NCBI GenBank assembly: GCA_904066235.2
Contig: CAJFCV020000004.1
Location: forward strand, 2,294,001 to 2,358,000
DNA from: Bursaphelenchus xylophilus
Taxonomy: Eukaryota > Nematoda > Chromadorea > Rhabditida > Aphelenchoididae
Direction: 5' to 3'
Length of the DNA: 64,000 nucleotides
The notes beneath the pieces were generated by a model, which saw only the letters and a program-made list of their open reading frames with translations, ran no database searches and was not told the DNA's origin. Positions 24,494 to 36,495 of the stretch are shown here, in pieces. The position numbers were made by a program, and so were the translations under genes. Within the stretch, counting starts at the first letter, position 1, and each line of letters starts with the position of its first letter.

Positions 24494-27284
24494 ATGGAGG
24501 TGCTATTACTAGTCCTCAGCGCATGTTTTATAGCGTCAGTGGTGGCTGAGAATGTTGAAGACAAGATACTTCGGGAGAAGGCCCGGTTCATGGAGATGGG
24601 AATGGATGACACCGCCGATCCCTGCGAAGACTTCTGGCGCTATGCAAACGGCAGGAGGAACGCTACTTTATACGAAATAAACAAATTCTTGGAGGCAAGG
24701 AGGATTCTGTTAATGGTAAATCCCAAGTACAATGTAGGTTTTCATGAGATTCAATCTTTTACATTATGGGACCTGATCCAGTGGCGAAAAACGTACCATT
24801 TTGGGGAAGTATCAAAAATGTGGCAAAATGCCTCCCTCTCCATGTGAAAAAAAACTCCGATCTTTTTGTGAAGAAAGGGGCGCGCCCTTCAAAACGAAGT
24901 TTTTTCTTTTGGAGAGGGAAGCATTTTGCCACTTTTTTAACACTTCCCGGATGCAAAACGATTCCTTTTTTGCCACTGTATCAGGTCCCTGACTGTATGT
25001 TTAGGGAACAAGTCAAGTCACAACTTTTTTTCAGGGAACTGCTATGCAAACAGTAAAGAATGAATACTTGAGATGCGTCTACAATCCGCAACTCTATCTC
25101 CCGAAGATAGCGGCAAGCCAAGCGCAGATCGCGGAGATCGAGGAGTTCGATGCCAAAACCCGCGACAGCTTGGCTTCGAAAGACGTAGAGACATATCTAT
25201 CCGTTTTCACAGAGGGCTGCAGACTCCTGTTCAAATACGGGAGTGAAGCCGTATTTCACCGTATGACATCGTACATACTGGGAGATGGCAGACTATATTT
25301 ACCGTCTCTGAAAATAACGGAGGAATTCGAGATCGAGTTCAATACCTCAGCTGTTCCGTTTCCTTATGTTGAATTGAAAGCAAATTTTCTCTCCGATATC
25401 TTCGGCGTTAGATTTGAGATCAACGATTTGCCGGTTTTCTTAATTCTCCCACAAGACAATCAAGTAGGTTCGCTTTGAATGCTGTCAGACTCTGAATAGT
25501 TTAAAGGTTGAAAATGTCAGTCTGTCAGGAAAATAGTGAGCACTCTGTAGCGTCTAAAGTCGCCGGGGAAATGAATTGTGTCGCGGCAAAATTAATTTGC
25601 TTTTCACTTTAGTGACGCGATTGGTGTTGCGACATTGCGCTTACAATTTTCCCGACAGACTAATGCTTAACGAGAGATTGCCATGGCCAAAATTTCGGCT
25701 CCGGCTCTTAGCTATAAGAGTGAGAGTCGAGGCCAAATTTGCAGCTTAGGTTCCTGCTCCCGTGCACAAATTTTTTTATAAGATATTTTTCCAAAAATAA
25801 AAGTTATTAGTGCCGGAGATGACACACCCAACGTTTTTGGGGCAGCTCATAAGTATGCAACACATCCCTCCCAGTATTTTTCAAGCAATTGGCCAAACAA
25901 GATCACAAAATTTTTACTTTACTAAACGCTGAGAAACCTCGCTCCAACTTTGGACTCGGGAACCGGAGCCGCTCAGAGCCGGAGCCAAGAGTCGGCTCCG
26001 GAGCCGTGGCAACCTCCGTACCTATTGTCACTGTTTCAGACCGATGTTAGACAAGCGATACTGACCAGGCTTTCGACGGAGCTGTGGAAGACAATCACTG
26101 TTCCGCGATTCATGGATTGCGAGTCCTTCCTTCGAGTCAGTTTCCCTGCGTATTACGCAAAAATGGTGTACGACTATTGGGGAGCCGAAAATATTAAAAA
26201 AGCAGATCAGAAGTACCTCGAAGATCTTAGCCTTCTAGTTGATACGGTCAACACAACCTTCCGGTTCAGTAACGCGCTCAGTGAGAACATGACAGCAGTT
26301 CTACAGAAAAGAATAGACGCCAACAGATTCTTTGGCGTCGCGCATCCCATTTTTGAGGATGAAGAGTTTTTCAAACACTTTTCCGACGTTGTGTTGGAAC
26401 TGCCGTACCAGAACAGATGGCTGAACAAGTACAGACCACTTCTGCAAGCTGCAAGTGGGCACAATTATACATACTTGGCCGTTCCTGAATTTTTTGTAGG
26501 TCTTTTGTCATCATTTACTTATTTCCAAGATATCACTTTATGTTCAATTTTCTAGTTCAACGCTTTCCACACACCACTCACACAGCTAACCGTCATTAAC
26601 CTACCGATTCTACAGCCATTATATTTTCATCCCACCTTCTCGCCGCTTCTACGGTTCTCCGGCACCGGGTTCGTTGTGGGCCACGAGTTTGGACACGATT
26701 TTGGTAAGCGTATCGACCGAAAAGTATTGTGCTTTCATGTCGTCAACGTTGGGTTTGTGGTTGATGACTAAACTAGTTTAAATTCACCATCCTCTCTTCC
26801 AGACAAAAACATTGAAGATCCGGCGTACAGTCAGATTTTTGACTGTTTGTATCAGTACTACAACCACCAATGTGACCCCGCCGACCCCAACAGCTGCATT
26901 GACCCCGTGCACGACCAAAGCGAAGAATTCGCCGACGTCTTTGGAGCTCAGATGGCCTACCTAACCTACAAGAGGGAAGTGGAGGTGCGCGGAGTTGGGC
27001 GGCGCCCTCAAGGCAATCTGTTGGACCGTCTGAGTGATGACAAGATATTTTTTATAAATTTGGCGCAAGGGTTGATGGAATTCCCAAAGTGGGGAGATCT
27101 CGACTTCACTACCGACACCCATCCACCAGCGCAAACGCGTCTTTGGGGAGCCTTGGCCGGACTACCAGCCTTTTCGAACGCCTTCAACTGCCCGAAGCGA
27201 AGCAAATTCAACCAGGAAGGATGCATACTGTACAACGAAAAAATCCAGCCCGATTACAATTTGACTGACATATCAAACCAATGA
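24494..27284 (+). CDS. Gene G: secreted M13 neprilysin-like zinc peptidase
   Basis: Exons are 24494-24733, 25035-25463, 26040-26495, 26556-26703 and 26803-27284, giving 584 aa. There is a signal peptide (to ~19) and DPCEDFW near residue 45. FNAFH opens exon 4, HEFGH is at ~418, and DTHPPAQTRLWG carries the active-site His and Arg. The second zinc motif is EEFAD rather than ENFAD; the Glu ligand and Asp are kept but the Asn is replaced. It ends CILYN..DYNLTDI. Intron 1 holds a MITE and intron 2 a family 2 repeat; intron 3 is only 60 nt. It shares promoter and exon 1 sequence with gene I, its closest relative nearby. Confidence 0.92.
24762..24995. repeat. Family 1 MITE in gene G intron 1
   Basis: TA precedes CATTATGGGACCTGATCCAG; the right end is TCAGGTCCCTGACTG followed by TA. 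Both ~100-base arms are present. Confidence 0.8.
25519..25668. repeat. Family 2 fold-back copy
   Basis: CAGTCTGTCAGGAAAATAGTG ends (inverted ATTTTCCCGACAGACT on the right). It lies in intron 2 of gene G. Confidence 0.75.
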
Positions 27285-27339
27285 TTTATTCAATAAACAC
27301 CATGCAAAATAAACTTCTAGCTTTATTGTTATTGAGACG

Positions 27340-27545
27340 GGTCAGTAAATCATCTGGTTTGATGGCCAGAAACAGTGACCAAAATAGAAGCACAAAAAGT
27401 CTGCCCTTTACGGTCATTTTTCGGGGTTTCAAATCTTCTACATTTAGATTGCATTTTTGAAATGCCGCTAATGTTGCGACTGCCAGATGAATCATTGGCA
27501 GAGATCGTCGCAATTGTGATAAACGCATATGACTGATCAAGCATG
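27340..27545 (-). pseudogene. Relic of an M13 first exon (gene E-like)
   Basis: The minus strand reads a signal-peptide exon almost the same as that of gene E (LFVLLFWSLFLAIKPDDLL) and its upstream flank, then stops before the PCEDFW block. With the following 27,545-27,640 it is a copy of 22,990-23,350. Confidence 0.7.
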
Positions 27546-27699
27546 TTAAAGAATATGCGTATTAAAATAAAAAAAAAACAATGTTTGGTGAATAAGCTAC
27601 AGTCATTTTTTCTTGGAAAAATGGCTGAATCGTTATCTCTTGTTGCACGGCAACCAAAAAAAATTCTGGTCAGCTTTGGACAACAATTTTTCGAGATTT

Positions 27700-28068
27700 G
27701 CTGCTCAGAACAAACGGGAATTTACAGCGAAAGGGGTCTTCGAAATTTTTTGTTTCCTGCAACTCATGAAAGCTCAATCCCGAGTACTGCGCCCATATCT
27801 GTGATCCCGAACGACCCATTCTTTGTACTGAACTCAAAAAAACCATCGGCGAGAACTTGGGATTCGCATGGCCTATTATGCTTACAAACGAGCTGCCGCT
27901 AAACATGGAGTTGGGAGAAGGCCGCGCGGGACGATTTTGAACCGCCTCTCTGATGATCAGCTGTTTTTTTGTCAATTTGCACAAACTACGGTTGCATTCA
28001 GTCACTTGAATCAAGAGTCGGCCGAAAAGGTACATTCCGAGCTTCCGCTACGCATGGAGTTGTGAGAA
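27700..28068 (+). pseudogene. Relic of a C/D-like M13 exon 5
   Basis: Frames around 27,790-28,068 match exon 5 of C/D (MAYYAYKRAAAKHGVG, LSDDQLFF). A short deletion removes the Asp of ENFAD and shifts frame near 27,865, and the end is lost after ESAEKVHS. It is a clear dead fragment. Confidence 0.75.
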
Positions 28069-28163
28069 GGCCATGCGGAACGATCGTTGTGAAACGAAAA
28101 AGGAAATGCGTTTGATGCGTCAGCAAGGGATAAACAAGGGGTATCCTTGAATAGCACACTTAA

Positions 28164-29697
28164 AGTACGCACTTCCGCTAAGCCAAAATTGGCTTTCTCC
28201 CAGCAAAGAAATTTTTCGTTGCGGGACCCGCGACCGGTGGGCGTGTCAATAAAAATAAAAATATTTTTGGGTATTCCAATGTAAAACTGTTGTTCGAATG
28301 GAATTTTTACAAAGGTAAGTCTGTTTTTACACCTAGTTTAGCTTGAAAATGCAATAATTGTTCTTATTTGTCCAATTTTTCGATATTTTTCGCAATGTTA
28401 CATGATTTTGATGCAAATCAGGGTTGGCTATGGAGAATTTTAGTTTTCTGGTTGTAATTTCAGGAATAAGCGCAAAATCGTACATCACGACACCGGACTC
28501 ACTCCAAGGTCATGAACATCGATGTTTTTTGAACCGATCGGTATGTTGTTTTAGATCATTATTGAATTATTTTTTTAGATTTTTGGGTAAATCTTTGGAC
28601 TCCTCACTGCTAAAGCCTCTCGCATCCTCGAGTTGAAGAGTTGCTCCACTATCTCCACGCGGAATCCGGATGTTGTTCCTTCTGATCTTACCCAGAGAAA
28701 ATAGGCCATGAAGAATGTTCCCGAAGACACCAAGCCATCACCAAGTACTCCTCTACCAAGGAAAATGGATTGGTGTCCTAGCCCCCCTTCACATGTTGCT
28801 GATCCCAAACGGCCCTCTTTAGGGCCACATATTACACTAATTTTTTAGCCTGTTTTTGATGTTTTAGGTATAAATATTTTTATTTAAATTTGTCGTATTT
28901 TAGATGGTTTGGAGCTTATAATGAAGGATTCTTGACCAGTTGTTCCTTTTTTTAGTCGTATTTGCCAGGATTATCTTCTACAATCCACTAACAAGACAAA
29001 TTCTTTATTCACGCTCAAGGCAGATCAAAGAAATGTGGCCCTAAAGAGGGCCGTTAGGGATCAGTAATGTGTGAAACACCAGGAAAGCAATCCATCTTCC
29101 TTGGAAGAGGTGTATTTGATGATCGTCTTGGTGTCTTCGGAAACATTGTGCATGGCCTGGGCAAGATCAGACGGAACAACATCCGGATTCCGCGTGGAGA
29201 TAGTGGAGCAACTCTTCAACTCGAGGATGCGAGAGGCTTTAGCACTGAGGAGTCCAAATTTACCCAAAAATCTAAAAAAATAATTCAATAATGATCTAAA
29301 ACAGCATACCGATCGGTTCAAAAAAACATCGATGTTCATGACCTTGGAGTGACTCCGGTGTCGGGATGTACGATTTTGCGCTTATTCCTGAAATTGCAAC
29401 CAGAAAACTAAAATTCTCCATAGCCAACCCTGATTTGCATCAAAATCATGTAACATTGCGAAAAATATCGAAAAATTGGACAAATAAGAACAATTATTGC
29501 ATTTTCAAGCTAAACTAGGTGTAAAAACAGACTTACCTTTGTAAAAATTCCATTCGAACAACAGTTTTACATTGAAATACCCAAAAATATTTTTATTTTT
29601 ATTGACACGCCCACCAGTTGCGGGTCCCGCAACGAAAAATTTCTTTGCTGGGAGAAAGCCAATTTTGGCTTAGCGGAAGTGCGTACTTTAACCAAGG
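28164..29697. mobile_element. 1.5-kb near-perfect fold-back element, TTAA-flanked
   Basis: TTAA (28160-28163) AGTACGCACTTCCGC ... GCGGAAGTGCGTACT TTAA (29698-29701). The arms (about 28,164-28,829 and 29,033-29,697) are inverted copies with few differences around a ~200-bp centre. Each arm holds the same short frame with intron-like borders (GGTAAGTC..TTTCAG), present twice in mirror image. TTAA duplication is typical of piggyBac, but the ends do not start CCC, and TA duplication is also possible. It lies between relic H and gene I. Confidence 0.8.
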
Positions 29698-29701
29698 GTT
29701 C

Positions 29702-29960
29702 ACTCTATTACCAGATATAATAGGTATCTTAATAAGGGCAAGGAAACCTCAGTATCTGCTTACAGCAGATATAGTGAAAGCCTTCTGTATTTCGTAGGGT
29801 CTAGGACTCCTTTACACAACCTCGACCTTTCAAATGCAATGATAAACTCCCAAGATTTCCAACAATATGAGTCCCCTATCTGGAACATCATCAATTGGGA
29901 AAAAGATAATTTGGGAAACGCCCCATTCTGCCGCAGGGCTTAGCATTTGAAATTTTGTGC
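29702..29960 (+). other. Unassigned open stretch
   Basis: From ~29,707 one plus frame stays open for ~75 codons (SITRYNRYLNKGKE...) without a start codon or recognisable family. It may be a fragment of an older insertion. No gene is claimed. Confidence 0.25.
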
Positions 29961-30009
29961 AACGTGTGAATCAACGGAGAGTTCTGACGACACTTTAATG
30001 GAACATTGA

Positions 30010-30037
30010 TTGACGCAGTGGACTAGGGCTATAAAAG
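30010..30037 (+). promoter_or_regulatory. Promoter of gene I: TTGACGCA box and TATAAAAG
   Basis: TTGACGCA (30010-30017), a 12-base gap, then TATAAAAG (30030-30037), 30 nt before ATG. The sequence from ~29,937 is clearly similar to that upstream of gene G. Confidence 0.6.
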
Positions 30038-30066
30038 AAAGCGTTTCAAAGCTTGCCCCAATAAGC

Positions 30067-32529
30067 ATGATGAAAGCATTGTGCTTTTTCAGTGTATGTT
30101 GGATAGCATCAGCGTTGGCTGAGAATGCCGAAAGTGAAATACTTCGGGCCAAGGCCAAGTTTATGCAAGTGGGAATGGATGACACGGCCGACCCCTGCGA
30201 AGACTTTTGGAGATACGCAAATGGAAAAAGGGACCCCGGTGAGTACGAACAGGAACAACTAAACGAAGTGGGACGGATCTTGCGTGTGTTCAACCCCAAA
30301 CATGTTGTAAGTGTAGCTGCGTTGCCAAAACTTAGCAGCTATGGAAACAGAAGTACCTGCTGTGTAACCCTCGGTTTTTAGAACACATCTCTGGAAACTG
30401 TTAAAAACCTGTATACAAACTGCATGGACAACCCGCAGTCTTTTTTCAAGCAAGTGCAAAACAATCGGTCTACACAGGTGGAGGAGATAGAAGCAGTGAT
30501 ATCGAAAATTGCCAGTGGTGAGGCGACGAAGAGCCCGGAGACCTACTTGGCCGCCTTCAAGGAGGTGTACAGCCTGCTTTTTAAATTCGGAAGCAAATTA
30601 TTTGATGATTTTATAAGCGATATAGTTGGATTCCCAATTTTACTGCTACCGCCACCATTCCTCCTGAAAGGCTTTGTAAACGAAAACCCATATACATTTT
30701 TGGGTAAAGTTACTGACGACACAAATAAGTTTCTCAGTGATATATTTGGTGCCAATTTGAACCTTCGGAATTTCACGTTTGTAATATACTTTCCAGCAGG
30801 CAATAAGGTACGGTAGAATTTAGAAAGATGATCCGTTTCATCTTTTCCTAAATATTGCAACAGGCAATTTTTATTAATTTCAGACCGACATGAAGACCGT
30901 ATTGTCCAAGCTCTCTGCGGAACTGAGGAAGACACTGGAAGTGAAAGAATTCGAGCGTTGCGAACAGTTCATACTGGCCAGTTTCCCCTTCCATTACGAG
31001 AAAATTTTGTTCGATTTCTGGGGCCTGGAGACAATCAAAAAGGCGGACGCTCAATACCGTGCTGATCTTGGGGTCCTCGCAAAGACTGTGAACACAACCT
31101 TCAAGTTTAGCAATGTCCTAAGCGAAAACATGACGCACCTTCTGGAAGAAAGAGTGAAAGGGAACAGATTCTTTGGTCTAGCACACCCTCTCTTTGAGGA
31201 CGACATGTTTTACAAACATTTTTCGAATCTTACGTTGAATCTGCCCTATCAAAATAGGTGGTTAAATAAGTGGACGCACGCTCTTAGGGCGGCAGAAGGA
31301 AAGGACTATACATTTATGGCGATTCCAGAACCTACGGTAAGGATTTGGATAAACGTTGTGATACAACTCACAGGGGAAGTACTCCAAGTGTGACGCTCAG
31401 ATTTTGATGAAACTTGGCACAAATTTAGAATAATTTTTTCTAAGATATATGCGAGAATCCTAGCTCGCGCTTAGCAGAAACAGCCGAGGTTTTTAGATCG
31501 AGAGTCGGCCAAAAATTCAGGACTTTTTGCCGAATTTCGGCACGAAAAGTTTCCTGCCTGTTTCAACCGTAAAGGGTAATGTTTCTACAAAAAAACAATT
31601 TTTCCGCACGAAACTGCGAAAGTTATGGCCAAAAACCGCTTTTCTCTCTGACCGCTCTCCACGTTTAGGGTGCTCTCTCGGCGGCAAAAATCGTTCGATA
31701 TCTCGGCGGCGCCCGCAAAGCGCGAGCTAAAACTTTCAGGAATTGATATTTAGTCCATATCCGACGTGTGTGCAAAATTTAAAGAAAATCTGAGCGTCAC
31801 TTGGATTACTTCCCTTGTAAGTTTGCAATTCAAAATAAGTTTCAGTTCAACGCATTTCACACAACTCTCACTCAGTTAACAGTTATTGACGCCCCCATAG
31901 TTAAACCTCTGTTTTTTCACCCATCTTTCTCGTCCCTCCTTCGGTTTTCTGGAACTGGGTTTATTGTTGGTCACGAACTCGGCCACGACTTTGGTGAGTT
32001 AACAACTCATTCACATGAAGCTTGCTTTATGCTTAGATGAAAGTTTAAGACGCCTTTACAAATTGGATTCCACCTACACTCAAATTTACGATTGTTTATA
32101 TGAATACTACAATAGCCAATGCGATCCCCAAATGCCAGGAAGCTGCATCGATCCGAAGAACAACATTGACGAGAACTTTGCCGATGTCTTTGGCGCGCAG
32201 ATGGCCTACCTTGCCTACAAGCGTGACGTTGAGGTGAACGGCGTGGGAAGACGACCCCAGGGCAAAATCTTAGATGGCTTGAGTGATGACCAATTATTTT
32301 GGTCAATCTGGCACAAGGAATGATTGAATTTCCCTTATGGGAAAGATCTTCGCCAACAGAGGATACCCATTCGCCAGCACAAACACGTTTATGGGGAGCT
32401 TTGGCTGGAATGCGCGCTTTCTCAAACGCTTTCAATTGCCCCGTGGGGAGCAAATATCGCCAAGCAGGTTGTGTTTTTTACAACGACAAAATACAACCCG
32501 ATTACAATATTACTAATATAACTGAATAA
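30067..32529 (+). pseudogene. Gene I: M13 neprilysin-like peptidase with a single-base frameshift in the last exon
   Basis: Exons are 30067-30306, 30382-30807, 30884-31336, 31846-31993 and 32037-32529. Signal peptide, DPCEDFW, FNAFH, HELGH (~416) and ENFADVF are all present. Within DDQLF, near 32,296-32,300, one base is missing compared with every paralogue, and the frame runs to a stop at 32,323. The correct frame resumes at once (VNLAQGM...) through the HSPAQTRLWG active-site block and CVFYN..DYNITNI. The start at 30067 opens the signal peptide; an in-frame ATG at 30010 lies upstream of the TATA box. It is either a very young pseudogene or an assembly error. Intron 3 holds a TWA-type fold-back. 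Confidence 0.8.
31371..31816. repeat. TWA-type fold-back (CAAGGGAAGTACCCCAAGTG family)
   Basis: Left CAGGGGAAGTACTCCAAGTG, right CACTTGGATTACTTCCCTTG|TAA; the ACGCTCAGATTTT blocks are inverted. It is the same family as 45,608-46,056. It lies in intron 3 of gene I. Confidence 0.65.
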
Positions 32530-33269
32530 ATTTTAAAGTGACACTTGTCCGATTCCACCTTCGAATAGACTGAAATACGAAAAGAAATAACGAGATGGCT
32601 TGTGGTCTTGTGGTGGTTTCTGCAGTCGATTACTTTCAACAACTTCTACCTGAAATTGCTTGGCCTTGCAAGTGGAAGGTTGCTGATGTGAAAAGCGGGT
32701 AATCGACGCGACTCGTTCCCCTTTGGATCAACACGAGAAATAAATGATAATTGAATAAACGAATTTGTCAAGAAGAGAAAACAATAGAATAAATTTAGAA
32801 TAACACTTCAAAACAATAACAACACAACTCTACAACAACACCCAACACAACTACAACTACTACAGATCAATCAAGAAGGGATAAAACCTGAGAGAAGGTT
32901 ACGGTTCCGTGATTCAAGCGCTCCGCTTCGGGATCTCTCCACCGAACATTCTCGAACATCGGGGAAAAACAGCTGGGAAACAGTTGACACGGGGAGACAT
33001 CTCTCACCCATAAATTCCGTCGAATTGACATATCGTGGATTACCCCAGGTTCCGTGGAATCTGACAACACTAGTATATGAATGAAAATCTTAGGACGCCT
33101 GCCCTCAAATTTCTTTACCCAACCTGCCATGGTAAAGAGGATAGAAACGTGCCGACCAGAATGGTCAAAGGCCAGAAAGCTGATTTTAAAAGCCTTGCTG
33201 CATTATATGTATTCAAAGACCAGTCAATTCGCTGAATCAATGCAGAACTCGACATTTCAGCATTTTCGA
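32530..33269. other. I-J intergenic region
   Basis: Contains a CAACA-rich stretch (32,805-32,870) and a minus-strand open stretch (33,130-32,867) without recognisable similarity. TGTTGTCAGATTCC on the minus strand at ~33,072 could start an old solo LTR, but no matching end or duplication was found. Confidence 0.3.
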
Positions 33270-33296
33270 TTGATTCAGCGTTTTCCTGCATAAAAG
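33270..33296 (+). promoter_or_regulatory. Promoter of gene J: TTGATTCA box and CATAAAAG
   Basis: TTGATTCA (33270-33277), an 11-base gap, CATAAAAG (33289-33296), 38 nt before ATG. Confidence 0.55.
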
Positions 33297-33333
33297 CCAA
33301 GCATTACAATCAATATAATATTTCGTTTCGACC

Positions 33334-36184
33334 ATGAAGCTTCTAGCTTTATTGTTATTATGGGCCACTGTTTTGGGTAGTCACATTGATGATGTCTACA
33401 TAAAACGGAAGGCGGCGTTCATTGAAAGAGGAATTGACCAAAACGTGGAGCCATGTGATGACTTTTGGGCCTATGCAAACGGCGGAATTGACATTGATTC
33501 TCTTCAGGCCGAAGTTGAGGTTGAAGCAGAGCGAATTTTATCTACACCCAATCCGAGGTATACTGTAAGTCATATAATTTACCAGGTTTTTCTGAATCAA
33601 CCTTTTTTTTCTTGTTCTGTTACAGCGTCGGACCTAATCTAGTGGCAAAAAAAACGTAACATTCTGCATCCGAGAAGTGTCAAAAATGTGTCAAAATACC
33701 TCCCTCTCCACTAAAAAAACTGTTTTTTGAAGGGCGTACCTTTTGCCTCACAAAAAGAGCGTAGGCGCTTTTGAAATTAGAGTTTTTCACTTGTAGAGGG
33801 AGGTATAATATTTTGCTACATTCTTTGATACTTCCCAGATGCAAAATGGTGCGTTTTTTGTCACTGGATCAGGTCCATCAACTCTCTCATTTTAACGACT
33901 CTTATTTAGGACACCGCCCTAGCGTCCGTGCAGCATGAGTACAGAAAATGCATTAAGAATCCGTGGAAATTTTTTTTTGAGCTTCAGAACGAACCCAGTG
34001 GTCAACGAGATGACATAATAGCCTTCTCGAAGAAAATCCAAGACGGAGAAGCCATCGCGAACAACGAAACCTTCCTTGAGCTTCTTCAAGAAGCCTATCG
34101 TTTGCATTTCGACTACGGTAGCGATATGTTCAAAGATTTTAACGAGATTCTGATCAGGGACACACTAATCTTTGATTATCAGCCGCTTGGAGAGAGAGAG
34201 GCCGCGTTAGACGACACGTTGGTGGACTTGAAGAACGTAACCGACGAACAGCAATTTCTGGCTGGAGTTTTCGGCGCAGACTTTGATTCCAGCCAAATGG
34301 TTGCCGTTGGAATCGCATTTCCCAATGAAACTGAGGTAGGCTGGATGTACATGTGTTCTCGTCCCAACTCTTTGGGCCGACGACAGTTCGGGTCACTGTA
34401 GAATCTATTGATTGTTAGCTTAGGGCAGGTGGAAAGAGTGTTCATTATTTTCCCTTACAGACTAATATTGCATCGACGTCTATGTTATCTCTAATTTTCA
34501 GATCCCTCTTCGACGACTCCTGCTCTCCGAACTCTCATCAGCCTTGTGGAAAACCTTGGCCATCCCGCATTACCGCAGCTGTGTGGACTACATAATCGAT
34601 GTGTTCCCAATGTACTACGCGAAAATGTTGGTTGATTCCTGGGGAAGAGAGAACATTACGCAAGCAAATTCTCAATTCTTGGCAGACATGAAAATGATTG
34701 TCGAAACGGCCGAGACAAGCTTACGTTTTGGGAATGTATTGAGTCAAAACATGTCGGAAACGATGTTAAAAAGAGTGGCGAACAACCAGTTCTTTGGACT
34801 TGATCATCCAATTTATGAGGACAAAATGTTTTACGAATTCTTTGGCAATATTACTCTACGGTCGCCGGTGCAAAGCCGCTGGATTAACAAATGGCGGCCA
34901 CTCATTCAAGCGGCCCAAGGAAGGAACCTCACGTTCCTGCTGGTTCCCGAAGTCGTCGTAAGAAGCAAGGTTCCTCTAAACTCCTCTTTAGTTCAACGCT
35001 TACCATATATCACCAACTGAGCGTACGGTGATCTTCTTCCCGATTTTGAAGCCCTTGTTCTTCCATCCCTCGTTTCCATCGGCTTTGAGGTTTTCCGGAA
35101 CTGGAGGTGTTGTTGGACACGAGTTTGGACATGACTTCGGTAAACCTGACTTTCCATCAGTCTGTCGGTAAAGTAGTGGGAACTCTGTCTCAATGTTTCA
35201 TACTGCGGATTCGCTGAGAAGCTGACATTTTCAGTCCTTGAAATTTCAAACACTTTATTACGGTGACCAAAAGACTACAGAGTGAAGCCTCAATCCGTAC
35301 TAGGCGGGCCAAAAAGTCTTGATATTTTTTCTCACTGGCGGTCGAGCTCACCAAGGGACTTTGCCATACAAACGGTCGGCACAGTGAGAACGAAACACGC
35401 ACCGTCCGGGCCCGAAATGCACCGGCGCCGATCGCGTCGCTGAAGCGGAAAGCAATTCTACTTTGCCGCGACGCAATTCCTTTCCGTGGCTGCAACGCGA
35501 TTTTCGGTGTGACAAAGCGTTCACTATTTTCCCGACAGACTGATATAACGTCCAATTCCAGGGTTCTCAAGCGTTATCTAATATCTTGGGCAGAAAGCCC
35601 TCAAATTACAAACCCCGTTATGACAAAAAAATTGTATTTTGCGACTTTATTGTACAGCGGTTTGACTGTAATTATTACTTTGACTTTTAGACAGCAGTCT
35701 CAGAAGACTCGTTCCCCTGGACTCGACGTACACGCAAATATACGACTGTTTGCGTCAATATTACAGTGGCCAATGCGATCCCGAGGATCCCAGCACCTGT
35801 GTGGACCCCGAGCTGACTCTTGGAGAGAACTTTGCCGACGTGTTTGGAATTCAGATGGCTTATCTTGCCTACAAACGAGACGTCGCCATTAATGGTGGCG
35901 GGCAACATCTTCAAGGCACAATTTTGGAGAAACTGAGTGACGATAAGATCTTTTTCATCAATCTTGCCCAAGCGTTCTCCATATTTGGTGGTTGGCGTGG
36001 GTACGATTCCTATGGCGATCCGCACTCGCCCGGGCCAGCTCGTGTTTGGGGAGCGTTGGCTGGGTTGAAAGCTTTTTCGAACGCTTTCAACTGCCCGACG
36101 GGAAGCAAATATCGGCAGGAGGGATGTGTTTTGTATAATGACAAAATTGAGCCGGACTTTAATCTGACATATGTTGGTCAATAA
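33334..36184 (+). CDS. Gene J: secreted M13 neprilysin-like zinc peptidase
   Basis: Exons are 33334-33564, 33910-34335, 34502-34957, 34992-35139 and 35691-36184, giving 584 aa. Signal peptide MKLLALLLLW, EPCDDFW near residue 42, FNAYH at exon 4, HEFGH at ~414, ENFADVF, and DPHSPGPARVWG. It ends CVLYN..DFNLTYV. Intron 3 is only 34 nt. Intron 1 holds a family 1 MITE, intron 2 a CGACGACAGTTCGGGTC repeat end (34,370-34,397), and intron 4 a family 2 fold-back with a nested insert. All phases join. Confidence 0.92.
33623..33881. repeat. Family 1 MITE in gene J intron 1
   Basis: TA then CAGCGTCGGACCTAATC; both arms are present; right end GGATCAGGTCCATCA. Confidence 0.75.
35159..35546. repeat. Family 2 fold-back, enlarged copy
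   Basis: CAGTCTGTCGGTAAAGTAGTG at left, CACTATTTTCCCGACAGACTG at right. It is about 240 bp longer than the other copies, so it probably carries an insert. It lies in intron 4 of gene J. Confidence 0.65.
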
Positions 36185-36212
36185 ATAAATACCGACTGAC
36201 GCTTAGATTGTC

Positions 36213-36495
36213 CAGTGATATAACCTAAGCCAATGGCAAAAAAACATGTCATTTCTTCTTGTTTCAGTGGCAAAAAACGCATCCGGGAAGTATCAAAAAA
36301 TGTGGCAAAATGGCTCCCTCTCCAGCTAAATAAACAACGTTTGAAGGGGCGCTCCTTCCCTCACAAAAAGAGTGGACGCGCTTTAGAAATTGGAGTTTTT
36401 TCACTTGGAGATGGAGGCATTTTGTTTTTTACATTTTTTGATACTTCCCGGATGCAAGATGGTACGTTTTTTGCCACTATATCACGTCCGGCACT
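36213..36495. repeat. Family 1 MITE between genes J and K
   Basis: CAGTGATATAACC ... GGCACTG with both arms. It lies between two convergent stop codons (36,184 and 36,701). Confidence 0.7.

Noticed and set aside
28424..29339. Short spliced-looking frames in the 1.5-kb palindrome as a host gene
   Set aside because: The same frame appears in mirror image in both arms, so it belongs to the element; no domain is recognisable.
30010..30066. Upstream ATG as start of gene I
   Set aside because: It lies before the TATA box and would place a leader in front of the signal peptide.
32760..33080. Solo LTR upstream of gene J
   Set aside because: A TGTTGTCAG start and AT/CA-rich body are suggestive, but no matching end, second copy or target duplication was found.
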